Shown here: positions 55,613 to 64,000 of the stretch, one piece after another
Position numbering within the stretch: the stretch's first letter is position 1
Layout: each line of letters opens with the position of its first letter
Origin: Callorhinus ursinus
Taxonomy: Eukaryota > Chordata > Mammalia > Carnivora > Otariidae
Assembly (NCBI RefSeq): GCF_003265705.1
Contig: NW_020312893.1
Span: forward strand, 19,375,007 to 19,439,006
Direction: 5' to 3'
Length of the DNA stretch: 64,000 nt
Position numbers and translations under genes: made by a program
Notes under the pieces: model-generated
The model's input: the letters and a program-made list of their open reading frames with translations, nothing else
What the model was told of the DNA's origin: nothing
Databases searched by the model: none

Positions 55613-55655
55613 GCACCTGGATGGCTCAGGGGATGGAGTGTGCGACTCTTGATCT
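55613..55655 (+). mobile_element. Can-SINE head fragment
   Basis: GAGCACCTGGATGGCTCAGG head joined straight to the tail of a minus-strand SINE. Confidence 0.8.
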
Positions 55656-55846
55656 TTTTATTTATTTATTTGAGAGAGAGAATGAGTGGGAGAAGCAGAG
55701 GGAGAGGGAGAGGGAGAGAGAATCTCAAGCAGACTCCCCACTGAGCAGGGAGCCCAACCTGGGGCTCATCTCACAACCCTGAGATCACAACCTGAGCAGA
55801 AACCAAGAATCGAATGCTTAACCAACTGCACCACCCAACGCCATTA
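55656..55846 (-). mobile_element. Can-SINE
   Basis: Minus-strand copy with an eroded head (CACCACCCAACGCC). Confidence 0.88.
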
Positions 55847-55962
55847 TTTTACTATGAAGTATATTATTTATTTATAGTTAGGTTTAATGGGTGAATGAAT
55901 GACAAGAACTATAGTCTGAGTAGGACTAGTAATAGAATTTTGGGGGGAAAATCCAGAAGGTA

Positions 55963-56156
55963 GGGGCGCCTGGGTGGCTCAGTTGGTTAAGCGACTGCCT
56001 TCGGCTCAGGTCATGATCCTGGAGTCCCGGGATCGAGTCCCACATCGGGCTCCCTCCTCGGCAGGGAGTCTGCTTCTCCCTCTGACCCTCTTCCCTCTCG
56101 TGCTCTCTATCTCTCATTCTCTCTCTCTCAAATAAATAAATAAAATCTTTAAAAAA
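55963..56156 (+). mobile_element. Can-SINE, GACTGCC/GAGTCC type
   Basis: Perfect 15-base duplication AAAATCCAGAAGGTA (55948-55962, 56157-56171). Confidence 0.96.
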
Positions 56157-56171
56157 AAAATCCAGAAGGTA

Positions 56172-56615
56172 CACAGGGTTAATATTTTTAGTATTTTTCT
56201 ATATCCTATAAGACCTCATTCTTGCCATTTAACAGTCTGAATATTTTATCATACTGCCAAAAACAAAAGCAAAATAATAATGAATAAAATCCCTTAGAAT
56301 CACATTAATGACTATAATAATATCACTTTGCATGCACTATATTTTACTCATTTAGGAATATTTTTAATTTTTAGACACTAAATAATTATGCTGCATTTCA
56401 TCACATGCCAATTAAATTTTATCTGCAGTTCATATTATATTCTTATTAAATTATAAGTCTAATTATTACTTCATTGCACATAAAGACTGTTAAGGGTCTT
56501 AAATCTTTTGGACAAATTGTTTTAGATAATGTTTCAGTTTATACTGCCAACAGTTGTGGGCACCCCTATTTATATTCCTTTAGTAATATACAAATATAGA
56601 GAATTATTGTTTGAT
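56172..56615. other. Intergenic AT-rich sequence
   Basis: No gene or repeat recognised. Confidence 0.5.
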
Positions 56616-56619
56616 TTGT

Positions 56620-56778
56620 TTTTTTTTTATTTTATTTATTTGACAGAGAGAGCAGGCAAAGGGAAAAGCAGACTCCCCGCTGAGCAAGGAGCCCAAGGAG
56701 GGAACCTGTCCCAGGACCCTGGGATCATCACCTGAGCTGAAGGCAGCCGCTTAACCGACTGAGACACCCAGACATCCC
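56620..56778 (-). mobile_element. Can-SINE, shortened
   Basis: Minus-strand copy lacking part of the GA-rich region. Confidence 0.9.
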
Positions 56779-57284
56779 AACTTCATTTTTTTAATGGCAA
56801 CACCCTATTCAGTTCAATAATTTTTCATGTTACAAACAACTCTGTTTATTAGCACAGACCTCAAGCGGGAATCACACTATATTTCCTGGGTTAGGTCTTC
56901 TCCCAGTCTCTTAACATGTTTCTGTCTTTCCTAAAACTTCTATCATCTCTCTCATCCTCACTCTCATCTTGCTCCTTAAGTCCCTTAGAAAACTGAAGGA
57001 AGCAAGAGAACTTCCAAAGCCTCTCAAAACCACACCGACCTACTTACCCACATATGCACCCACACATTGTGCCTTCCTCTTACTGTGAATGACTATCCAA
57101 AGCCAGTCTCTTGGCTTGTGTACTGACTGCATCCCTCTTGCTTATTCCAATTCATCACTAAGCTATTCTCTTCTCTCTTCACCTCACCCATTTCTCCCAT
57201 CTTTACTGGATCCGTCCTAGTGGTATATGAACATGCTATCATTTTTCCCATCTTAAAATATAAAAAAAAATTGGGGGGGAGGGA
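56779..57284. other. Intergenic pyrimidine-rich sequence, L2-like
   Basis: No gene; text similar to ancient L2 repeats. Confidence 0.35.
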
Positions 57285-57465
57285 GGACCCCTGGGTGGCT
57301 CAGCCCGTTAAGGATCTGCCTTTGGCTCGGGTTGATTGAGCCTGGCTCAATCAAGGCAGGCTTCCCGCTGAGCAGGGAGCCCGATGTGGGGCTCGATCCC
57401 AGGACCCTGGGATCATGACCTGAGCCAAAGGCAGACGCTTAACAACTGAGCCACCCAGGCGCCCC
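57285..57465. mobile_element. Fold-back (inverted) Can-SINE
   Basis: Plus-strand SINE head (57285-57333) and a longer minus-strand SINE body (57353-57465) meet at the perfect palindrome GATTGAGCC-T-GGCTCAATC (57334-57352). Neither arm has an A-tail. Confidence 0.85.
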
Positions 57466-57469
57466 AGGT

Positions 57470-57945
57470 CTCTTTTCATTTATAATTACATTCACTATCT
57501 TGGTGACTGCATCTAGTCTGTGGCTTCTAATACCATATATATGCTGATGAATTTTTGTCTGCTCAGACCTTCTGTCTATTCCAGAACTATTTTACGAAGC
57601 TATCTGTTCATCTCCTCTTGGGTGTCTAAAAATCATTGTAAAAGTTTATATTATTCAAAGTGGAATTTCTGATCTCCATACCATACCCTACTTTGCATCA
57701 CCACATGCAGGCTTTTCTACCTTAGCTAATGCCAACCGTGTCCTTTCAGGTGTTCAGAACAAAGCCTTGAAATTCTCCTTGACTCTGTTCTCTCATACCC
57801 CATATTCAGTTCATCAGGAAATTCTACTGGCTCTAACTTCAAAATATTTTCAGAATCTGTACTCCCCTGAAGCCACTCTAATCTGAGACACTACTATTTC
57901 TTCTCTAAATTATACCGTAACCTCTAAACTGATCTCTGCCTTTAT
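57470..57945. mobile_element. L2-like ancient repeat
   Basis: CACTCTAATCTGAGACACTA and CCGTAACCTCTAAACTGATC resemble L2-type elements; it seems to continue right of the next SINE (58140-58260). Confidence 0.4.
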
Positions 57946-57949
57946 ATTA

Positions 57950-58135
57950 GAGAGAGAATGCATGTACGTGAGAGGGGGGAGGAGCAGAAGGAGAAGGAGA
58001 GAGAGAATCTCAAACAGACTCCCCACTGAGTGCAGAGCCCAACACGGGGCTGGATCCCACAATCCTGAGATGAAATCAAGACCTGAGATGAAATCAAGAG
58101 TCGGACGCTCAACCGACTGAGCCATCCAGGTGCCC
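57950..58135 (-). mobile_element. Can-SINE, tail lost
   Basis: Minus-strand body with GATGAAATCAAGA twice; no T-run. Confidence 0.85.
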
Positions 58136-58305
58136 TACATCAGCCAAATTCTTTAAAAAGTTCAGTTAACTCATTCATTCATCTGCTCAGAAACCCTCCA
58201 CTGGCTCTCTGTTTCACCTGGGGGAAAAGTGGTGTCTACAGTTGCCTTATCTACTAATGTTGCCCCTTGTTCATTTGGCTCCAGAACAGTGGTTTTGCTT
58301 CTACT

Positions 58306-58308
<3 letters not shown>

Positions 58309-58348
<40 letters not shown>

Positions 58349-58448
58349 NNNNNNNNNNNNNNNNNNNNNNNNNNNNNNNNNNNNNNNNNNNNNNNNNNNN
58401 NNNNNNNNNNNNNNNNNNNNNNNNNNNNNNNNNNNNNNNNNNNNNNNN

Positions 58449-58484
<36 letters not shown>
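58309..58484. repeat. (GT)n microsatellite containing a 100-base assembly gap
   Basis: GT units at 58309-58348 and 58449-58484 flank exactly 100 N (58349-58448), a placeholder for unknown length. Confidence 0.98.
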
Positions 58485-58492
<8 letters not shown>

Positions 58493-58719
58493 TCTCCCCC
58501 ACCCCAGCTGGTGCTACTCCAAATTCTCTATGTACTCGCTGCTCCCGCTGCCAGGAAGACTCTCACTAGATGTCCCCATGTCTGACTTTCTCACCTCCCT
58601 CAAGTCTCTACACATTCTTCCCACTGTCCTTAAAGCGTATTCTTACCATTCCATTTTACTTTCCCACTTTGCTCTTCTCCCACACTTGCAATCTCCTTTG
58701 CCCTGTTCACAGCATGTAT

Positions 58720-58880
58720 TTTTTAACATACTAATAATTTCATTCATCTGTTCAACGGATATTTGTGCCAGGCATTGTTTGACACATTTGGGATGTACAG
58801 GTGAACTAAGGATAAAAATCCCTGACTTCAAACAACTTACGTTCCAGTGCGGCAAGACAGTCAGTACACAATAAATATAA
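58720..58880 (-). mobile_element. L2-like ancient repeat end
   Basis: GATATTTGTGCCAGGCATTG and CCTGACTTCAAACAACTTAC. Confidence 0.55.
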
Positions 58881-59048
58881 TAAATAAGTAAATATTATTT
58901 GTTGAATAAATAAATAGAAATATCTTAGGGCACTTATTCAAGTACTTCTACAGAACAGTTTTCTAGAAGTGGAATTGCTGGGTCAAAGAATATGCATACT
59001 GTAAGTTTTTGTACAATATGCCCAAATTGCTAATCAATAACCAACAGG

Positions 59049-59255
59049 TAGGGGCTCCTGGGTAGCTCAGTAAGTTAAGCATCTGCCTTCGGCTCAGGTC
59101 ATGATCCCAGGGTCCTGGGATGGAGTCCTGCGTCAGGCTCCTTGCTCCGTAGGGAACCTGATTCTCCCTCTGCCTGCTGCTCCCTTGCTTGTGCTCTCTC
59201 TGTCTCTCTCTCTTTCCCTGACAAATGGATAAATGAAATCTTTAAAAAATAATAA
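59049..59255 (+). mobile_element. Can-SINE, full length
   Basis: Perfect 14-base duplication CAATAACCAACAGG (59035-59048, 59256-59269). Confidence 0.95.
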
Positions 59256-59269
59256 CAATAACCAACAGG

Positions 59270-59610
59270 AAAAAATTGGGTCAGGCACACTTATATATGC
59301 ACACATATATGCATATATTCTTACCTAAGTATTTGTCATCTAAGTACTAGCTGTCTTTTCTAGGTGTGGCCTGCAACTTAATCTGAGAACATGTCTCTCT
59401 TTTATATTTTATGAAGTGATAGTGAGAATAAATGGTGGTATTTTTTCATTAATTGTCTTACTGGGGAAAAAAAAATTTGGAATGTTTTTGTGTGTAGAGA
59501 AATGGGAAATGATACTGTTTTTTTAAGTCATAAGGTCTGAGAACCACTGACTTAGAATACTTGGTATTACCAATCTTTCTCTTTCATAATTAAAATGAAT
59601 TTTAAAAATG
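59270..59610. other. Intergenic sequence without recognised features
   Basis: No gene seen. Confidence 0.5.
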
Positions 59611-59619
59611 AAGACTATT

Positions 59620-59814
59620 GGGGCACCTGGGTGGCTCAGTCGTTAGGCATCTGCCTTCGGCTCAGGTCATGGTCCCAGGGTCCTGGGATGGAGCCCCGCA
59701 TTGGGTTCCCTGCTCGGCAGGAAGCCTGCTTCTCCCTCTCCCACTCCCCCTGCTTGTGTTCCCTCTCTCGCTGTGTCTCTCTCTGTCAAATAAATAAAGG
59801 CTTTAAAAAAAAAT
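59620..59814 (+). mobile_element. Can-SINE
   Basis: AAGACTATT at 59611 and 59815. Confidence 0.95.
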
Positions 59815-59830
59815 AAGACTATTTAATCTT

Positions 59831-60023
59831 TTTTTCTTTAAGGATTTTATTCATTTGAGAGACAGAGAGAGAGAGAATGAGCAGCGGGGAGAGGCAGAGA
59901 CAGAGGGAGAAGCAGGCTCCCTGCTGAGCAAGGAGCCCGATGCAGGACTCCATCCCAGCATCCTGGGATCATGACCTGCACCGAAAGCAGACACCCAACC
60001 AACTGAGCCACCCAGGCATCCTT
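59831..60023 (-). mobile_element. Can-SINE at the same target, opposite orientation
   Basis: AAGACTATTTAATCTT at 59815-59830 and, with one change, 60024-60039. Confidence 0.95.
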
Positions 60024-60039
60024 AAGACTATTTAGTCTT

Positions 60040-60343
60040 ATCAATGAAATTGCTACCTTAAATCCATAAATTTATATACTCAGTAGATTTTCATAATTAG
60101 AATGGCTTACCTCAAAGTATTTGTAAAAACTAATCTGGAATAAAAATAAATATAAACATATAGCAATAATCAATTATATATTTTAGATAGGATAAATATA
60201 ATTAATAAATAAAATAAATACTTAACAGAGTTGAATAACCTTGTAAATTAAAATTAGGTGAGAGATAAATGATATTTCATTATGAAACTTTATATTTAAT
60301 ATTTTGTACATTATGATTAAGAAATTGCTTGAATGGTTATTTA
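60040..60343. other. Intergenic AT-rich sequence
   Basis: No gene or repeat recognised. Confidence 0.5.
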
Positions 60344-60360
60344 AAATTTAAATAAATGGT

Positions 60361-60558
60361 GGGCGCCTGGGTGGCTCAGTTGGTTAAGCAACTGCCTTCG
60401 GCTCAGGTCATGATCCTGGAGTCCCGGGATAGAGTCCCGCATCAGGCTCCCTGCTCGGCAGGGAGTCTGCTTCTCCCTCTGACCCTCTTCCTTCTCATGC
60501 TCTCTATCTCTCATTCTCTCTCTCAAATAAATAAATAAAAAATCTTTAAAAAAAATTT
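60361..60558 (+). mobile_element. Can-SINE, GACTGCC/GAGTCC type
   Basis: Duplication AAATTTAAATAAATGGT on both sides. Confidence 0.95.
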
Positions 60559-60832
60559 TTAAATTTAAATAAATGGTTGTGAACAATTTCTCTTCTGGAT
60601 CTTTTTGGTTTCTCCAAGTCAAGGAAAGTAAAATATTAATACTATGTCTAAACTGTGTATTTTATCTAAAACATTACCCTGAATGTCTGGGCCTAGAGCA
60701 AAGAAAACAAAAAATAGTCTTCCTTTCCTCTAAGGGTAAATATTTGCAATTGATAAAGGTCACTGGGGTCATTCTTATTGCCTTGGATAACAGTATTTTC
60801 TAAGCCTTGCATTCTTAGATAACAAATTTTTA

Positions 60833-61063
60833 TTTTTATTTTTTTAAAGATTTTTTTATTATTTATTTATTTATTTGACACACAGAGAGAGATAGCGAGA
60901 GAGAGAGAGAGGGAGAGAGCATAAGCAGGGGGAGCGGCAGGCAGACGGAGAAGCAGGCTTCCTGCATGAGCAGGGAGCCCCATGTGGGGCTCGATCCCAG
61001 GACCCTGGGATCATGACCTGAGCCGAAGGCAGCGGTTTAACCAACTGAGCCACCCAGGTACCC
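60833..61063 (-). mobile_element. Can-SINE, full length
   Basis: TTAGATAACAAATTTTTA repeated on both sides. Confidence 0.95.
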
Positions 61064-61084
61064 CTTAGATAACAAATTTTTAAA

Positions 61085-61640
61085 AGTATTCTTGTTTAAG
61101 AGGGTCAGATGATAATAGAAAAGATGTTGCTCTTGACCTTTACTCTTAGGATTAACCTCTTTAACCTGTTGAGATTCAGGAGCTCCAAGTTTATTTTTGT
61201 TGTTTCAAAAGTAGTGGCAGAATTTACAAATTTTAAGGGAGAAGAAGAAAGAACAAAAACCAAAACAACCTTGAAAATGAATGTATTCGTTCTTTGAATA
61301 CTTGTGATTTATTATATATGAGTATGAAATATACGTGGCAAATTGAATTAACAATGAACAAATGGTTAAACAGATATTATGATGTCCTGACTTTGTTCCA
61401 GGCAAAGCACTAGGTGGGTGTTTTTCAACCTTTGAGTCATTAAATGAATAGCAAAATAAATTTGTGTGTCAGCATTGAAAAAAAAAACAAAACTATTGAT
61501 AATATCAGAATGCATTGTACAACGGCTAATGATTTTTTCCTGACATTTTTAGCTTTTAATATTTATCTGGATATGTTACTGGGTATATTTCTTTTCTCTT
61601 TTGGGGGGGCGCTTTCAATTTTTTATTTTATTTTTTAAAT
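61085..61640. other. Intergenic AT-rich sequence
   Basis: No gene recognised. Confidence 0.5.
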
Positions 61641-61660
61641 TTTATACTGAGTTTATTTCT

Positions 61661-61793
61661 TCTTTTTCTTTCTTTTTTTTTTTTTTTGGAAGATTTTGTT
61701 TTTAAGTAATCTCTGTACCCAATGTGGGGCTCGAACTTACAACCCTCAAAATCAACAGTCTCATGCTCTACCAACTGAGCCAGCCAGGCACCC
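61661..61793 (-). mobile_element. Short-type Can-SINE
   Basis: 18-base duplication near ATACTGAGTTTATTTCTT (two changes) on both sides. Confidence 0.93.
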
Positions 61794-61812
61794 CTATATT
61801 GGGTTTATTTCT

Positions 61813-62040
61813 TAATGTGGGTCACTGGCAAGACAGTGTGAATGCCACCATACTAATGATGTTCTTGAACGACTCCTTTCTTTCATGGAGTTTACACTCT
61901 GGTGAGGGGACTGATAAGGAACCAACAGTGATGATGTCATAAGGTGAGTACAGTGGCGGGGAAAGCAATGTGAAAAGCGCCTTACCTAGAAATGAGAGAT
62001 CAGGGCTGCTCCCTGGAAGAAATGTCATTTCACTAAAGCC
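61813..62040. mobile_element. L2-like ancient repeat
   Basis: CATGGAGTTTACACTCTGGT, then GCCTGGAGGAGTGGC region. Confidence 0.45.
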
Positions 62041-62275
62041 TGGAGGAGTGGCTAAGAACACGTACTCTGAAGACACACCTCCTGGATCCTTCCAGGGCGC
62101 CATCATTATTTCCCATGTGACTTGGTGCAAGTTACTTAACGTCTATGCCTTAGTTTCCTTACTGAAGAAGGAAAAAAAGAAAGGTCCCTATCCTATAGGG
62201 ACATGGTTAGGATTAACTGACATAATAACAGTAAAGTGCTCAGCCTGACTCAGCCGTAACAAGTATTTACCATTA
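62041..62275 (+). mobile_element. MIR
   Basis: TGACTTGGTGCAAGTTACTT, CTTAGTTTCCTTACTGAAG and AGTGCTCAGCCTG. Confidence 0.85.
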
Positions 62276-62407
62276 CGTCATGGGATCTGGGGGACCGGCG
62301 GGGCAGGAGGGAGAAGGGCACATGTGCCCCCGCGTGTGGGGCCTGAGGGCCCCCACAACTTGGGATGGGGCTGAGAATGGAGCAGAGCATAAGACAAACC
62401 CTGGGAG

Positions 62408-62624
62408 GGGGCGCCTGGGTGGCTCAGACGTTAAGCATCTGCCTTCAGCTCATGATCCCTGAGTCCTGGGATCGAGCCCCGCGACGGGCTCCCTGCTCCG
62501 CGGGAAGCCTGCCTTTCCCTCTCCCACTCCCCCTGCCTTTCCCTCTCCCACTCCCCCTGCTTGTGTTACCTCTCTCGCTGTGTCTTTCTCTGTCAAATAA
62601 ATAAAATCTTAAAAAAAAAAAAAA
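62408..62624 (+). mobile_element. Can-SINE with internal tandem duplication
   Basis: GCCTTTCCCTCTCCCACTCC plus CCCT occurs twice in tandem. Flanks repeat AGACAAACCCTGGGAG. Confidence 0.95.
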
Positions 62625-62999
62625 AGACAAACCCTGGGAGAAGTGATAAGGTGGTAAAGTAAAAGAGAGGTTAGAGTATGAAAGGCCTTGTAAACCATAT
62701 GGAAAATGTGGACTTCAATCTTCGGACAATGGGGACTTTGAAGAGTTTAAAGCAGGCCTGAAGGAAGACAGGAAAGAAAAAGAAAGGAAGGAAGGATGGG
62801 AGAAAGAAAGAATGAATGAAAGAAGGAGGTGTTTTTTGTAGGCAGGGTCTTAACGCATGTTCAGACATATTCATGGGAAGGAACCAGAGTTGAAGACACA
62901 GGAGGAGGGGGGGCAGGAAGGGGAGGGGCTTATACGGCTTGCCCTCTTCCCTTGGTCACGGCTCCCCAATCACTTCGCCTTTCTTCCCTCTGCTTCTAT
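62625..62999. other. Intergenic sequence with a GA-rich tract
   Basis: (GAAA/GGAA)-rich tract at 62760-62830; no gene. Confidence 0.5.
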
Positions 63000-63230
63000 T
63001 GTCACACGGTTTTCTCTGTGTGACCCTCCAGCCTCCCCCTTATAAAGACCTTTATGATTATCTTGGGCCCACCTGGATTATCCAAGATCATCTCCTGATG
63101 TCCAGAATCTTAATCACATCTGCAAAGTCTCTTTTGCCATGGAAGGTCACATATTCACAGGTTCCAGGGAACAGAATGTGGACATCTTTCAAGGGCCATT
63201 ATTCAGTCTGCCACATGTGACTTCAGAAAG
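63000..63230 (-). mobile_element. MLT1-type MaLR LTR fragment
   Basis: GGCCCACCTGGATTATCCAA and AATCACATCTGCAAAGTCTC are reverse MLT1 text. Confidence 0.75.
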
Positions 63231-63276
63231 ACCTCACGCCCTGCAAAATTATGTGTGTGCATATGCACACAAGCAG

Positions 63277-63301
63277 AAACACACACACACACACACACAC
63301 A
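63277..63301. repeat. (AC)n microsatellite
   Basis: About 12 units. Confidence 0.95.
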
Positions 63302-63383
63302 GTCATTACGGAGAATATAGGGTAAAGGGACAAAAGCACTCAAAGTCTATGAAACTGCACAAAACATTAAGAATTCTAATATA

Positions 63384-63584
63384 GGGGTGCCTGGGTGGCT
63401 CAGTCGTTAAGCGTCTGCCTTCGGCTCAGGTCATGGTCCCAGGGTCCTGGGATCGAGCCCCACATCAGGCTCCCTGCTCGGCGGGAGGCCTGCTTCTCCC
63501 TCTCTTGCTCCCCCTGCTTGTGTTCCCTCTCTCGCTGTGTCTTCCTCTGTCAAATAAATAAACACAATCTTTAAAAAAAAAAAA
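63384..63584 (+). mobile_element. Can-SINE
   Basis: First of three adjacent plus-strand SINEs; AAGAATTCTAATATA precedes it. Confidence 0.94.
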
Positions 63585-63600
63585 AATTCTAACACAAACA

Positions 63601-63703
63601 GGGGTGCCAGGCTGGCTCAGACGGTAACACATGTGAATCTTGATCTTGGGGTTGTGAGTTGGAGCCCCATGGTGGGTGTGGAAATTACTTAAAAATAAAA
63701 TCG
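63601..63703 (+). mobile_element. Short-type Can-SINE
   Basis: GGGGTGCCAGGCTGGCTCAG head, ATTACTTAAAAATAAAATC tail. Confidence 0.88.
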
Positions 63704-63704
63704 T

Positions 63705-63909
63705 AGGGCGCCTGGGTGTCTCAGTCAGTAAAGCGTCTGCCTTCAGCTCAGGTCATGATCTTGGGGTCCTGGGATTAAGTCCCGCATCCTTCCCCAGGAG
63801 CCTGCTTCTCCCTCAGCCTACTGCTCCCCCTGCTTGTGCTCTCTCTTTCTGTCTGACAAATAAATAAATAAAATATTTAAAAATAAATAAATAAATAAAA
63901 TCTTCAAAA
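63705..63909 (+). mobile_element. Can-SINE
   Basis: Ends in interrupted (AAAT)n; followed by AAGAATTCTAATATA, the same 15 bases as at 63369-63383. Confidence 0.93.
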
Positions 63910-64000
63910 AAGAATTCTAATATAAATATACTATCACTGTTGGAAAGATATACAAAATTCCTAATAAAGGTGAAGGTAGCCTGAGGGAAACAAAGGTAGA

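Noticed and set aside
58242..58874. 210-residue ORF across the GT repeat
   Set aside because: It spans 100 N and a dinucleotide repeat; no real protein.
63277..63301. Possible CRISPR-like or other array in the regularly repeated blocks
   Set aside because: The regular repeats are dinucleotide or tetranucleotide microsatellites and dispersed SINEs in a mammalian genome.

Overview
This is a stretch of carnivoran nuclear DNA, most likely from an arctoid caniform such as a bear or seal. About 85 tRNA-Lys-derived Can-SINE copies or fragments fill it; they open with GGGGCGCCTGGGTGGCTCAG and end in AAATAAATAAAATCTTT plus an A-tail. The exact species cannot be fixed by eye. The remaining repeats are L1, MIR, L2-like, MLT1/MaLR and ERV LTR pieces plus microsatellites, all typical of a mammal.

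Two intact protein-coding genes can be assembled, both on the minus strand. APOBEC1 (cytidine deaminase, 5 coding exons, 29115-36639, 235 codons before the stop) keeps its zinc motif and all splice sites. GDF3 (TGF-beta superfamily ligand, 2 coding exons, 45818-51040, 364 codons) keeps a signal peptide, prodomain, RRRR processing site and cysteine knot. Their order and orientation match mammalian chromosome 12p13-type synteny (APOBEC1 - GDF3 - DPPA3 - NANOG region). DPPA3 would be expected to the right of GDF3, but I could not recognise it.

Layout: 1-25.8 kb is intergenic and repeat-rich: an L1 3' end, several LTRs, many SINEs, a young 5'-truncated L1 at 8.8-9.6 kb, an unrecognised GC-rich segment at 4.0-4.6 kb and an unrecognised exon-like ORF at 13.8-14.1 kb. 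An older L1 at 25.8-29.0 kb lies in the same orientation as APOBEC1 and begins about 75 bases after its stop codon. APOBEC1 fills 29.1-36.6 kb, repeats fill 36.8-45.6 kb, GDF3 fills 45.8-51.0 kb, and 51.2-64 kb is repeat-rich and intergenic, with a 100-base N gap inside a GT repeat at 58.3 kb.

I see no novel multi-gene system. The most unusual items are: a 42-base insertion carrying exactly the 5' half of tRNA-Ile(AAT) with a 16-base target-site duplication; a fold-back SINE; SINE insertions with 3' flanking passengers; target sites used repeatedly by successive SINE insertions; an insertion consisting only of an A-rich tail; and repeat-derived 3' ends for both genes.
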